Shown here: positions 1 through 8,877 of the stretch, one piece after another
Layout: each line of letters begins with the position of its first letter
How positions within the stretch are numbered: position 1 is the first letter of the stretch
DNA from: Phytoamicus setariae
GTDB lineage: Bacteria; Pseudomonadota; Alphaproteobacteria; Rhizobiales; Rhizobiaceae
Direction: 5' to 3'
Assembly: GCF_016722925.1 (NCBI RefSeq)
Contig: NZ_JAEQNC010000003.1
Location: 124,001-188,000, forward strand
Length of the DNA stretch: 64,000 bases
Made by a program: the position numbers and the translations under genes
Notes under the pieces: generated by a model
What the model was told of the DNA's origin: nothing
The model's input: the letters and a program-made list of their open reading frames with translations, nothing else
Databases searched by the model: none

Positions 1-149
1 TGATTGCTGTTGCGCTGATCGGCCTCATCCAGAATGCCATGGTGCTGCTCGCAGTAGATCCGTACTGGGTAACCTTCCTGCTCGGCGCACTCATTCTGGC
101 TGCCGTGTGGATCAACCGTTACCGCGCAATCCGGGTGGGAGAAGACTGA
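1..149 (+). CDS. Sugar ABC transporter permease, C-terminal fragment (RbsC type)
   Basis: Only the last 48 codons lie inside the window; the frame is open from base 3 to a TGA at 147-149. The peptide is a hydrophobic C-terminal segment followed by a short basic tail (NRYRAIRV), as in ribose/xylose-type CUT2 permeases. It ends one base before the start of a two-domain RbsA-type ATPase, the usual gene pair for this transporter class. The binding protein presumably lies upstream, outside the window. The call rests on hydrophobicity and context, because too little is present to name a substrate. Confidence 0.75.
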   Translation, partial: IAVALIGLIQNAMVLLAVDPYWVTFLLGALILAAVWINRYRAIRVGED

Positions 150-150
150 G

Positions 151-1689
151 ATGGTTCTGGTCCTCGACACGATCAGCAAATCCTTCCCTGGCGTGCGGGC
201 GTTGTCCAATGCATCGCTGACGCTGGCAAAGGGTGAAATCCACGCGCTGATGGGCGAGAACGGCGCGGGCAAATCCACGCTGATCAAGATCATCACCGGC
301 GTGCACAAGCCCGATAGCGGCCACTTCTCGCTCGATGGTAAGGACATCTCGTTGTCCTCGCCGCGCGATGCGATTGCACTCGGCATTACGGCCGTGCATC
401 AGGAACGCAACCTGATCCCGCGCTTTTCGGTCGCCGAAAACATCATGCTGGAACGCCTGCCGACGAAGAACGGCCTGGTCGATTTCGTCAGCGCCAACGC
501 CCAGGCGCGCCAGCACCTGCAGATGATCGGGCTGGATATCGACCCGTCCACCGAAATCCGTCGCCTGAGCGTGGCGCAGATGCAGATGGTGGAGATTGCC
601 AAGGCGCTCAGCCACGAGGCGAAGGTGCTGCTGCTTGACGAACCGACCGCCTCGATTACGGCAGCAGAGACCGAGATCCTCTTCCGGCTGGTGCGGCAAT
701 TGCGCGACAGGGGCACGGCGATCCTGTTCGTCAGCCACAAGCTCGAAGAGGTTCTGGCGCTTTGCGACAGGGTCACCGTATTGCGCGATGGCGAGACGAC
801 ATTGCGCGGAGCGCCCATGGCAGGAATGACCCGGCATAGTCTGATCGAAGCGATGATCGGCAGGGCCGAGCGGCCGGCCATCGCCCGCACCGGCGCACCC
901 GATAGCGGCCAGCCGAAAATGGAACTGCGCGGGTTTTCGACCGGTGCCGGGCATAGAAACATCGATTTCAAGCTTCGCAAGGGGGAAATCCTCGGCCTCT
1001 ATGGCCTGGTCGGCGCCGGTCGCACCGAGCTTGCCCGCGCCCTGATCGGGATGGACAAAGTGAAGGCAGGCGAGCTTCTGATCGACGGCAAGCCAGCGAA
1101 AATCCGTTCCGTCGAGGATGCGATCAAGCGTTTCAGGATCGGCTATGTCAGCGAGGATCGCAAGCACGAGGGTGTTATCCTCGCCCATCCGATCCGCTCC
1201 AACATCGCCATTACCGTGTGGAACCGGATCGCCGGCACGCTGGGCCTGCTGACGGCAGCATCCGAGAGGGCCGTCGCCGAGCCGCTGTCAAAACGGCTCG
1301 AGATCCGGACCCCAAGCCTCGAGCAACTGGTCGGCAACCTATCGGGCGGCAACCAGCAGAAGGTCTCCTTGGCCAAGTGGCTGGCCGTCAATGTCGACGT
1401 GCTGATCATCGATGAGCCAACGGTCGGCATCGACATCAAGGCCAAGGCCTACTTCCACGAATTGATCAACGATCTCGCCGACAAGGGCATGTCGATCCTG
1501 CTGATTTCAAGCGACATGCCGGAGATGGTGGCGCTCGCCGATCGCATCCTTGTCATGCATGAATTCGAAATCCTGCACGAGCACGTCAACGACCGCAAGT
1601 ATGACAATGCCAGCCGTGCCATCATGGGTGCAATCCACAAACATCAGCAGAGCGGGCACGGTTCCGCAATGGCGACCGCAAGCCACTGA
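151..1689 (+). CDS. Sugar ABC transporter ATP-binding protein, two-domain (RbsA/MglA family)
   Basis: This 512-residue protein has the duplicated ATPase layout of CUT2 importers and would energise uptake of a monosaccharide through the preceding permease. The first half has Walker A GENGAGKST near residue 35, a degenerate signature (LSVAQMQMVEIAKAL) and Walker B LLLDEPTAS. The second half has the family's degenerate P-loop GLVGAGRTE, the typical YVSEDRKHEGV segment, signature LSGGNQQK and Walker B IIDEPTVG. Length is normal for RbsA. It starts one base after the permease stop, so the two are cotranscribed. The substrate cannot be read from the sequence. Confidence 0.95.
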   Translation: MVLVLDTISKSFPGVRALSNASLTLAKGEIHALMGENGAGKSTLIKIITGVHKPDSGHFSLDGKDISLSSPRDAIALGITAVHQERNLIPRFSVAENIMLERLPTKNGLVDFVSANAQARQHLQMIGLDIDPSTEIRRLSVAQMQMVEIAKALSHEAKVLLLDEPTASITAAETEILFRLVRQLRDRGTAILFVSHKLEEVLALCDRVTVLRDGETTLRGAPMAGMTRHSLIEAMIGRAERPAIARTGAPDSGQPKMELRGFSTGAGHRNIDFKLRKGEILGLYGLVGAGRTELARALIGMDKVKAGELLIDGKPAKIRSVEDAIKRFRIGYVSEDRKHEGVILAHPIRSNIAITVWNRIAGTLGLLTAASERAVAEPLSKRLEIRTPSLEQLVGNLSGGNQQKVSLAKWLAVNVDVLIIDEPTVGIDIKAKAYFHELINDLADKGMSILLISSDMPEMVALADRILVMHEFEILHEHVNDRKYDNASRAIMGAIHKHQQSGHGSAMATASH

Positions 1690-1740
1690 ACATGCGTGCT
1701 GCAGGCGTGCGGCGCTTTCGCACCGCACTTGCATCATGCA

Positions 1741-2163
1741 TCAGGCTTCGGCGGCGGCGCTGCTGACCGCAAGCACGGTCAGCTTGTGGCGGCGATCGTC
1801 GCGTGCGGTCCATTCGATGGCCTGACCTTCGGCCAGGCCGATCAATGCCGTGCCGATCGGTGTCAGGATCGAAATCTTGCCGGCGGCAATATCGGCATCG
1901 CCGGGATAGACGAGCGTCACCTGACGCCGCTGACCGTCGTCTGCGCTGTATTCGACGGTGGAGCCCATCTTGACCACATTGGCCGGAACGGATTTTGGCT
2001 TTACGACCTTGGCCCGCTCAAGTTCCGTAAGCAGTTCATCGGCGATCTCGGGCTGGCGGTCGGCGACCGCGTTGGCAAGGTCGGTCAATCTTTCCTGATC
2101 CGTTTCGCTGATAACGATTCTTGGCTTGAGCCGTTTTGAACTTGCGGCTTTCTGAGTTGTCAT
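1741..2163 (-). CDS. rnk: Nucleoside diphosphate kinase regulator (Rnk / GreA C-terminal-like)
   Basis: A 140-residue protein with a basic N-terminus, a short helical segment (ETDQERLTDLANAV) and a C-terminal FKBP-like GreA/GreB fold containing the family pattern VKMGSTVEY...VTLVYPGDAD...SILTPIGTALIGL. Rnk proteins bind RNA polymerase, and in E. coli Rnk affects nucleoside diphosphate kinase levels; they lack the GreA coiled coil that enters the polymerase channel, and this protein lacks it too. It stands alone between the ABC transporter tail and the ABC-F gene. The ribosome-binding site is weak (CAGGAC upstream of ATG). The family call is secure, the physiological role less so. Confidence 0.9.
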   Translation of the reverse strand: MTTQKAASSKRLKPRIVISETDQERLTDLANAVADRQPEIADELLTELERAKVVKPKSVPANVVKMGSTVEYSADDGQRRQVTLVYPGDADIAAGKISILTPIGTALIGLAEGQAIEWTARDDRRHKLTVLAVSSAAAEA

Positions 2164-2572
2164 TTTCGGTGGTCCTGATGGTTGTCGGCAGATGCCCGAC
2201 CTCCCGCACGCGCTTTTCGCAAACGGGAAACTACGTGAAGACAGATTTTCAAAAAATTTCCCCCGCGCTCAGGGTAACAGTGCTGAGCCGGGGGCTACAG
2301 GCCTGCGATCGGGGCAACCCGATGGATCATGCTCAGCAGATTATGCACGCGCGTTTCAATCATGGCCCTAGCTTGGAGATATTCTGCGATTTGTCAAGGC
2401 GACCGCGCTCTTGCCGAATTCCAGGCGCCGGAAAGCCGAGCCACATTTGTCGAACTTCCGGAAAAACCAATGCCGTAGCCGCCCGCACACTACGATTCTC
2501 ATGTCGAAAACTTGCGGCAGCACGCGGACACTGACATAAGGGCGCAAAACTTTCCCGGATCCCCGTGCACAC
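2164..2572. other. Intergenic region between rnk and the ABC-F gene
   Basis: These 409 bases separate the divergent rnk and ABC-F genes and should hold both promoters. Open frames here are antisense or out-of-frame extensions with no recognisable protein. I see no tRNA, riboswitch or strong terminator. The first 120 bases are relatively AT-rich (around 2236-2266), consistent with the rnk promoter side. Confidence 0.5.
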
Positions 2573-4195
2573 ATGATACGTATCGAGAATATCAGCAAGC
2601 AGAACAGCCATCGGCTTCTCTTCATCGAAGCTTCGGCAGCCCTCAACAAAGGCGAAAAAGTCGGCCTCGTCGGCCCCAACGGCGCAGGCAAGACCACGCT
2701 TTTCCGGATGATCACCGGAGAAGAGGTGCCCGATGAAGGACAGGTGTCGGTGGAAAAAGGCGTGACCATCGGCTACTTCAACCAGGATGTCGGCGAGATG
2801 GCGGGCCGTAGCGCGGTTTCCGAGGTGATGGATGGCGCCGGCCCGGTGAGCATCGTTGCCGCCGAGCTGCGCGAGCTCGAAGCTGCGATGGCCGACCCCG
2901 ACCAGGCCGACAACATGGATGAAATCATCGAGCGTTACGGCGAGGTGCAGGCACGCTACGAGGAACTCGACGGCTATGCGCTCGACGGGCGCGCGCGTGA
3001 AGTTTTGGCGGGACTGAGCTTCAGCCAGGAAATGATGGACGGTGACGTGGGCGCGCTGTCGGGCGGCTGGAAGATGCGCGTGGCGCTGGCCCGCATCCTG
3101 CTCATGCGCCCCGACGTCATGCTTCTCGACGAGCCAAGCAACCATCTGGATCTCGAAAGCCTTATCTGGCTCGAGGAATTCCTCAAGGGCTATGAGGGCG
3201 CACTGCTGATGACCTCGCATGACCGCGAGTTCATGAACCGTATCGTCAACAAGCTGGTCGAGATCGACGGCGGCAACCTGACCAGCTATTCCGGCGACTA
3301 TGCGTTCTACGAGCAGCAGCGGGCGCAGAACGAGAAGCAGCAACTGGCGCAGTTCGAGCGCCAGCAGGCGATGCTGGCCAAGGAAATCAAGTTCATCGAG
3401 CGCTTCAAGGCGCGTGCATCACATGCCGCGCAGGTGCAGAGCCGCGTCAAGAAGCTAGAGAAGATCGACCGGGTGGAGCCGCCCAAGCGCCGCCAGACGG
3501 TGTCGTTCGAGTTCCAGCCGGCGCCACGCTCCGGCGAGGACGTGGTGAACCTGAAGAACGTGCATAAGAAATATGGCAGCCGGACCATTTACGAAGGGCT
3601 GGATTTCATGGTGCGGCGCCGGGAACGCTGGTGCGTCATGGGCATCAATGGTGCGGGAAAGTCGACGCTGCTGAAGCTGGTCACAGGCGCCTCGCAGCCG
3701 GACGAAGGCAGCGTCGCGCTTGGCGCCAGCGTCAAGATGGGCTATTTCGCCCAGCATGCCATGGACCTGCTGGATGGCGACCGCACGGTCTTCCAGACGC
3801 TGGAAGATTCGTTTCCCCAGGCCGGACAGGGCTCGCTGCGGGCCCTGGCAGGCTGCTTCGGCTTTTCCGGTGACGATGTCGAGAAGCGATGCCGGGTGTT
3901 GTCCGGCGGCGAAAAGGCGCGGCTGGTGATGGCCAAGATGCTGTTCGATCCGCCGAATCTTCTGGTGCTGGACGAGCCTACCAACCACCTGGATCTCGAT
4001 ACCAAGGAAATGCTCATCAAGGCACTGTCCGAGTACGAGGGCACGATGCTGTTTGTCTCGCACGACCGCCACTTCCTGGCCGCTCTCTCCAACCGGGTGC
4101 TGGAACTGACCCCGGACGGCATCCACCAGTATGGCGGCGGCTACACCGAATATGTGGAGCGTACCGGCCAGGAAGCTCCCGGCCTGCATAGCTGA
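2573..4195 (+). CDS. ABC-F family ATPase (translation-associated, YbiT/EttA type)
   Basis: A 540-residue soluble protein with two ABC ATPase domains and no membrane segment, the ABC-F layout. Domain 1 has GPNGAGKTT near residue 40, signature LSGGWKMRVALAR and Walker B LLDEPSNHLDLES. A charged linker of about 80 residues rich in K, R, E and Q (residues ~245-310) corresponds to the P-site tRNA-interaction motif. Domain 2 has GINGAGKST, LSGGEKARLVMAK and VLDEPTNHLDLDT. ABC-F proteins bind the ribosomal E site and modulate translation. The general shape is closest to YbiT/EttA; Uup would carry a C-terminal coiled coil, which is absent here. No strong Shine-Dalgarno precedes the ATG. Confidence 0.93.
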   Translation: MIRIENISKQNSHRLLFIEASAALNKGEKVGLVGPNGAGKTTLFRMITGEEVPDEGQVSVEKGVTIGYFNQDVGEMAGRSAVSEVMDGAGPVSIVAAELRELEAAMADPDQADNMDEIIERYGEVQARYEELDGYALDGRAREVLAGLSFSQEMMDGDVGALSGGWKMRVALARILLMRPDVMLLDEPSNHLDLESLIWLEEFLKGYEGALLMTSHDREFMNRIVNKLVEIDGGNLTSYSGDYAFYEQQRAQNEKQQLAQFERQQAMLAKEIKFIERFKARASHAAQVQSRVKKLEKIDRVEPPKRRQTVSFEFQPAPRSGEDVVNLKNVHKKYGSRTIYEGLDFMVRRRERWCVMGINGAGKSTLLKLVTGASQPDEGSVALGASVKMGYFAQHAMDLLDGDRTVFQTLEDSFPQAGQGSLRALAGCFGFSGDDVEKRCRVLSGGEKARLVMAKMLFDPPNLLVLDEPTNHLDLDTKEMLIKALSEYEGTMLFVSHDRHFLAALSNRVLELTPDGIHQYGGGYTEYVERTGQEAPGLHS

Positions 4196-4335
4196 GAAAG
4201 CAACACTTCGCCGGCAAAGTAATGAGCCAACTTCATTTGACCCGGCAACCAGGTTCGGATGAAGGGTCGTGACCCAATCCCTGAATGAGAGAAGACGGTA
4301 CGTCGCCTGGGAAGGGGCGACGAACCAAAGCCAAC

Positions 4336-5481
4336 CTACAGCAGGCCCCGCACTGCGAGATTGGTCATGAGTGCGCGTGTGCCAAAGGTCCATGGCTCGC
4401 ATTCGGTGGAAAGGCGGACAATGTTGGACAGGCAGCCCAATTCCTTGTTCGAAATAGTCACCACGTCACCAAGGTGATGGGTGAACCCCTGCCCCGCGCC
4501 GTCACGATCCTGTACCGGGGCAAACAAGGTTCCCAGGAACAACATCAAACCATCGGGATATTGGTGATGCCGGCCTATTGTCTGGTCGACGAGATCGAGC
4601 GGATCACGGCTGATTTCCTTCATCGAGCTGCGACCTTTCATGATAAATCCGTCTTCGCCGGTCGTGAGGAGGTCCAATTCGGCATTGCGAACGTCCTCGA
4701 TCGAATAGGTCTGGTCGAAAAGGCGGATGAAAGGCCCGATCGCGCAGGAGGCATTGTTGTCCTTGGCCTTGCCGAGGAGAAGTGCGGAACGCCCCTCGAC
4801 ATCGCGCAGATTGACGTCATTGCCGAGCGTCGCTCCCATCACCTCGCCACGGCTGTTGACCGCAAGCACCACCTCCGGCTCCGGATTGTTCCAACTGGAA
4901 ACCGGGTGCAAGCCCACGTCTGCGCCATGTCCTACCGATGACAGAACCGGTGCCTTCGTGAAAACTTCGGCATCCGGCCCGATACCCACTTCCAGATATT
5001 GTGACCAGACGCCCTCCTCTATCAGCGCGGCCTTGACCTTGGCCGCCTGATCGGAGCCGGCCTTGAGGTTGCGGAGGCTGTCGCCAATGATGGCAGAGAT
5101 TCGTTCCCGGATCTTGGCTGCGAGTGCCGGGTTGCCTGCCGCCTTTTCCTCGATGACGCGCTCGATCATCGAGCGGGCAAAGGTTACGCCGCAGGCCTTT
5201 ACGGATTGCAGATCGCAGGGCGCGAGCAAGCGGATTCCGGCGACGTTCCCGTCCAGAACGTCGTCGATCGATCCGACAACGTCACCTTGCCGCGTCTTCA
5301 GCCAGCCAACGGGATTGTCCATTTCCAGGAGATCGCGGATCGTCGGCGCGTCGCGTGATGTCACGTCGAGCACGACACCCTCCCGGACAAGTACGACCGA
5401 GGGCCCGGAGACAACCTCCCGCCAGACGCGACCGACAAAGGTTCCTCTTGAGAATGGGTTCATTTCTATGTTCGCTGCCAT
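4336..5481 (-). CDS. FAH-family enzyme, probable 2-keto-3-deoxy-aldonate dehydratase
   Basis: About 381 residues with a C-terminal fumarylacetoacetate-hydrolase fold. Metal-site elements are visible: EPEVVLAV, then GNDVNLRDVEG, then a lysine-rich KAKDNNASCAIGP loop. Length and pattern resemble the XylX/KdxD group, which dehydrates 2-keto-3-deoxy-D-xylonate in the Weimberg pathway, more than the shorter diketo-acid hydrolases such as the one at 15325. It is the last gene of island A, after a dehydrogenase, mutarotase and acid-sugar dehydratase, which fits that role. The start is uncertain: ATG at 5481 is chosen, GTG at 5499 or ATG at 5463 (directly after the mutarotase stop) are alternatives. 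Substrate is inferred only. Confidence 0.85.
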   Translation of the reverse strand: MAANIEMNPFSRGTFVGRVWREVVSGPSVVLVREGVVLDVTSRDAPTIRDLLEMDNPVGWLKTRQGDVVGSIDDVLDGNVAGIRLLAPCDLQSVKACGVTFARSMIERVIEEKAAGNPALAAKIRERISAIIGDSLRNLKAGSDQAAKVKAALIEEGVWSQYLEVGIGPDAEVFTKAPVLSSVGHGADVGLHPVSSWNNPEPEVVLAVNSRGEVMGATLGNDVNLRDVEGRSALLLGKAKDNNASCAIGPFIRLFDQTYSIEDVRNAELDLLTTGEDGFIMKGRSSMKEISRDPLDLVDQTIGRHHQYPDGLMLFLGTLFAPVQDRDGAGQGFTHHLGDVVTISNKELGCLSNIVRLSTECEPWTFGTRALMTNLAVRGLL

Positions 5482-6347
5482 TCGATTTTCATCCAGCACT
5501 CCATGGATTGACCGGGATCAAGAGCCACGAGACCGGGATGACCTTTCATGTTGAATGCGTCGACCGGATGGGAGACAGGTTCGACGCAGACGAAATCAGC
5601 TTCTGACGAAGGCGAAAAGACAATCGCCGTGGAAAGATTGTCGGACGCGGTGACCCGCACCGTGATTTCACGTTGCTCGATGATTGCTTCGCCCGTCCAA
5701 CCAGCAAAGGCGTTGTTGATCCAGCCCTGCGGCATTGGCCTACTCTCGGCAAAACTCCAATCGCTTGCGCTCTCCAGTCTTATCAAGCCAGCCGGCAGAT
5801 GGTTCTCATCTTCAAGCCAGACCGCTTCGGCCGGAAGCCGCAGTCTCGTGGCATTGTCGCGGGGAAACCATGGATGGAAGCCGGCCCCGAAGGGAAGCGT
5901 ATCGTCGCCAATGTTCTTCAGGGCCAGATCGATCAAGAGTGCATCGTCGGCAAGCGAAAAGGTTTGGGCAGCGTGGTAGCGGAAAGGGCCGATAGCACCC
6001 TCGAGGCATTCCAGCCGTGCCTGCGTATCGTGCACCTCTGTCAGGTGCCACCGACGCTGAAACCCATCGCCGTGAATAGGAAACGCTTCACCCGCCAGAT
6101 TGGGCCGGACGTCGTGAAAATGTTCCCCGTAGGCAAACCCGCCGCCCGAAATTCGATTGGAGAACGGCACCAAAATGTTTGACGCCAGGGCGAACGGACC
6201 ATCGTCGGCATTGCCGGACCAAGGCCGCAGAACCGGGATAACGCCACCGTCGACCGCCAGGCAATCCAGTCTGGCAATTCCGCCCCCCATTGCCGGTACA
6301 AGCTGCAGGCTTGCGTACTTCGTAGCGATCTGAACGGTGCCTGACAC
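5466..6347 (-). CDS. Aldose 1-epimerase (mutarotase) family protein
   Basis: This 293-residue protein has the galactose-mutarotase beta-sandwich pattern: PFSNRISGG near residue 60, HGDGFQRRW near residue 95, GFHPWF in the middle (the GxHP histidine motif) and CVEPVSHPVDAF near the C-terminus containing the conserved glutamate. It interconverts alpha and beta anomers so that the dehydrogenase receives its preferred form. A GTG start is used three bases after the SDR stop, so translation is probably coupled. A second, different mutarotase closes island B at 25246-26253; the two are of different subfamilies and lengths. Confidence 0.9.
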   Translation of the reverse strand: MSGTVQIATKYASLQLVPAMGGGIARLDCLAVDGGVIPVLRPWSGNADDGPFALASNILVPFSNRISGGGFAYGEHFHDVRPNLAGEAFPIHGDGFQRRWHLTEVHDTQARLECLEGAIGPFRYHAAQTFSLADDALLIDLALKNIGDDTLPFGAGFHPWFPRDNATRLRLPAEAVWLEDENHLPAGLIRLESASDWSFAESRPMPQGWINNAFAGWTGEAIIEQREITVRVTASDNLSTAIVFSPSSEADFVCVEPVSHPVDAFNMKGHPGLVALDPGQSMECWMKIEWQRT

Positions 6348-6350
6348 GCC

Positions 6351-7094
6351 TCACCAACCCCCATCGACGTTGATATTCTGGCCGGAAATCATGTCAGCCG
6401 CCGGCGACGCGAGGAAGAATACCAGGTTGGCGACATCCTCTGGCTGGACCCTGCGCTTGATGCATTGCTGCTTGAGAACCCAGTCATTGTATTCCTGCAA
6501 ACGATCGGCAAACACCCGGTCTTCCGCCTCGGAAACGACGGCCCCAGGTGAAACCGCATTCACATTGATGCCGTGCGGACCGAGTTCACGGGCAAGCGAC
6601 TTGGTCAGACCCAAAAGCGCGCCCTTGGATGCAACGTAAGGCACGTAGCCGTCCCATTGCCCATTCAGCGTGACGGAGGTGAAATTGATGATCTTGCCCT
6701 TGGCCTTTGCCTTCATCGCCGGCGAACAGGCGCGGGTCAAAGCAAAAGCTGCCGACGAATTAACCCGGATCTGGTCTTCGTACTCCTCCAGGGAAAAATC
6801 TTCAAAGGGCTTGTTTATGATAAGAGCCGCATTGTTGATCAGGACGTCAAAACCGCCAAGCTCGTCCGCAAGCAGAGCGACGTCATGCTCTGCCTGTTGC
6901 AAACGATTGAGGTCACATCCGAAATACCTGACCCCCTGCCCCAGTGCCGACGCCAGTTCGCCGCCTTCGGCGATTTCGGGTCGATCCAGCACAATGACTC
7001 TGGCGCCTTCGGTGGCGAATTTTCTCGCCTGGGCCCGACCGAGCGTGCCGAGCCCTCCCGTCAGCAATACGTTCTTGCCTTGCATCGATGTCAT
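6351..7094 (-). CDS. SDR-family oxidoreductase, probable sugar or sugar-acid dehydrogenase
   Basis: A 247-residue classical short-chain dehydrogenase with cofactor motif TGGLGTLG, NNAA, an active-site serine in FTSVTL and the catalytic YxxxK in YVASKGALLG. The C-terminus ends in the common SGQNINVDGGW. The ATG at 7094 is chosen because GAGGAGG lies seven bases upstream and the ATPase stop lies ten bases upstream; the open frame extends a further 37 codons into that gene without a site. In island A it probably oxidises the imported sugar to its lactone, or alternatively a deoxy-keto-acid. An aspartate after beta-2 (VLDRPE) suggests NAD preference. Confidence 0.9.
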   Translation of the reverse strand: MTSMQGKNVLLTGGLGTLGRAQARKFATEGARVIVLDRPEIAEGGELASALGQGVRYFGCDLNRLQQAEHDVALLADELGGFDVLINNAALIINKPFEDFSLEEYEDQIRVNSSAAFALTRACSPAMKAKAKGKIINFTSVTLNGQWDGYVPYVASKGALLGLTKSLARELGPHGINVNAVSPGAVVSEAEDRVFADRLQEYNDWVLKQQCIKRRVQPEDVANLVFFLASPAADMISGQNINVDGGW

Positions 7095-7104
7095 GCCAAC
7101 CTCC

Positions 7105-7836
7105 TCAAAGAACGTCCTGGACCTCGTCGATCGACGTATCGCCGACCAGCTTGTCGAGCACAACTTGCCCACGCGCCATCGCCACGATCCGGTCGCAGCA
7201 TTCAAAAACGTGATGCATGTTGTGACTGATGAAGATGCCGGTCACATTCTGGTCTTTCAACGACCGCACGAATCCGATCACCTTGTTGGTCTCTTTAACC
7301 GACAGGTGGTTGGTGGGCTCGTCCAGGATCATGACCTTGGACTTGAAATGCATGGCGCGGGCGATGGCGACCCCCTGACGCTGGCCACCGGACAATTCGC
7401 CAACCAGCGCGTCGGGTGAGCGCAGATGCAGATCGACATCGGCAATTGCCTTGACGCTTTCGTCGCGCATCTTCTTGAGGTCGATGATGCCGAAGCCACC
7501 AACGGCGAATTTCAGCGGCTCCCGCCCTATGAACAGGTTGCGGGCTATGGTCATGGTGGGAACCATGGAATTGTATTGGTAGATGGTCTCGATACCCAGT
7601 CTCATGGAGTCACGAGGCCCGGAGATTTCCGCCGCCTTGCCTTCCATGTAAATCTCGCCCTGATCCTGTTTCTGGAGGCCGGAAAGGATGTTGATCAAGG
7701 TGGACTTGCCTGCGCCGTTATCGCCGATCAGGCCGACAGTCTGATTGCGGGCAAGATCGAGCGAGACCCCGCGAAGCGCGTGCACGCCTGAATACCATTT
7801 GTGAAGATTGCGAACGGAAATGATCGGATCGGTCAT
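7105..7836 (-). CDS. Sugar ABC transporter ATP-binding protein, single domain (CUT2)
   Basis: A 243-residue ATPase with Walker A GDNGAGKST, Q-loop YQYNSMVP, signature LSGGQRQGVAIARAM, Walker B MILDEPTNHL and switch histidine FISHNM. Unlike RbsA it has only one nucleotide-binding domain, as in the fructose FrcA type, so it should act as a homodimer. Spacing of three bases to the permease and ten to the SDR places it within the island A operon. It powers uptake of the sugar that the flanking enzymes degrade. Confidence 0.95.
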   Translation of the reverse strand: MTDPIISVRNLHKWYSGVHALRGVSLDLARNQTVGLIGDNGAGKSTLINILSGLQKQDQGEIYMEGKAAEISGPRDSMRLGIETIYQYNSMVPTMTIARNLFIGREPLKFAVGGFGIIDLKKMRDESVKAIADVDLHLRSPDALVGELSGGQRQGVAIARAMHFKSKVMILDEPTNHLSVKETNKVIGFVRSLKDQNVTGIFISHNMHHVFECCDRIVAMARGQVVLDKLVGDTSIDEVQDVL

Positions 7837-7839
7837 GGT

Positions 7840-8817
7840 TCAGATCTCCACCTTGATGGATCGGGCACGTTTGCGCAGCCACGCATTGGCGACGACGGCG
7901 AATATCGTCAGGAAACCAATGGCAAACTTGAACCAGTTGGCATCGACCTGGCTCAGAACCAGTCCATTGTCGATTACCCGGATAAGGATAGCGCCGATAA
8001 TGCCGCCAAGAACCGCCCCGATTCCGCCATTGAGCGATGCGCCACCGATCACGGCAGCAGCGACCGCCTGCAGTTCCATGCCGTCACCGAGGGATGGCAA
8101 TGGCGAACCAAGCCGGAAAACCTGGATCATACCCGCGAAGCCCGCCAGCATGGAGCACAGGATGAAGCTGACAATCTTCACGCGCGCAGTGGGGATGCCC
8201 ATGGCGGCGGCGGCTGGAAAAAATCCGCCCGTGGCACGAACCCAATTGCCGAAATTGGTGCGGGTCAAAAGCATTGAAACGATAACGGCGATGCCGACGA
8301 ACCAGAGAAATGACATACGGATAACATTGCCTGGACCGACGAAATCGGTGAAGAGCCAAGTCGGCAGATCTGCCGGAAGAAGCGGCGGGAACCCACCCGA
8401 AATCACCACTGTCAACGACCGGGCGATGAACATCATGCCAAGGGTCGTGATAAAACTTGGTATTGCAAACCGTATCGTCAGATAACCGTTCAAGAATCCG
8501 ATGACGACGCAAACCAGGAACCCCACGGCCATCGCGGGCAGGAATGGCGTGCCATGAGCCATAAGCACAGCCATGCTCATCGGCATCAAAGCAAAGACGG
8601 CACCGACCGAAAGGTCGAATTCGCCGCATATCATCAAAAGCGTGACGCCGATGGCAACCAGTGCCATCTCCGGCAGAATGCCGAGAATGCCGCGGAGATT
8701 GTCAATGCTGAGAAAGATGCCATCCGAGCGGCCTTGAAAAATGGCGACCAGAATGACCAGTAGGAGGAGCGCGGCGAGTTCCGGCTTCTCCATGTATACT
8801 TTCAGAAAACGTTTCAT
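7840..8817 (-). CDS. Sugar ABC transporter permease (CUT2, RbsC/FrcC type)
   Basis: A 325-residue polytopic membrane protein with about eight to ten hydrophobic segments. It carries the family landmarks GEFDLSVGAVFAL near residue 65 and AAAVIGGASLNGGIGAVLGG near residue 265, the latter being the ATPase-coupling region. It would form a homodimeric channel in the inner membrane with the ATPase at 7105 and the binding protein at 8878. GAGGAG stands about eleven bases before the ATG. The 60-base gap to the binding-protein gene shows no obvious terminator. Confidence 0.95.
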   Translation of the reverse strand: MKRFLKVYMEKPELAALLLLVILVAIFQGRSDGIFLSIDNLRGILGILPEMALVAIGVTLLMICGEFDLSVGAVFALMPMSMAVLMAHGTPFLPAMAVGFLVCVVIGFLNGYLTIRFAIPSFITTLGMMFIARSLTVVISGGFPPLLPADLPTWLFTDFVGPGNVIRMSFLWFVGIAVIVSMLLTRTNFGNWVRATGGFFPAAAAMGIPTARVKIVSFILCSMLAGFAGMIQVFRLGSPLPSLGDGMELQAVAAAVIGGASLNGGIGAVLGGIIGAILIRVIDNGLVLSQVDANWFKFAIGFLTIFAVVANAWLRKRARSIKVEI

Positions 8818-8877
8818 TTCAGGATGAACTCCTCAGTTGGGAAGGCCCGGCGTGACGCCGAACCTTCCCGGAAATGC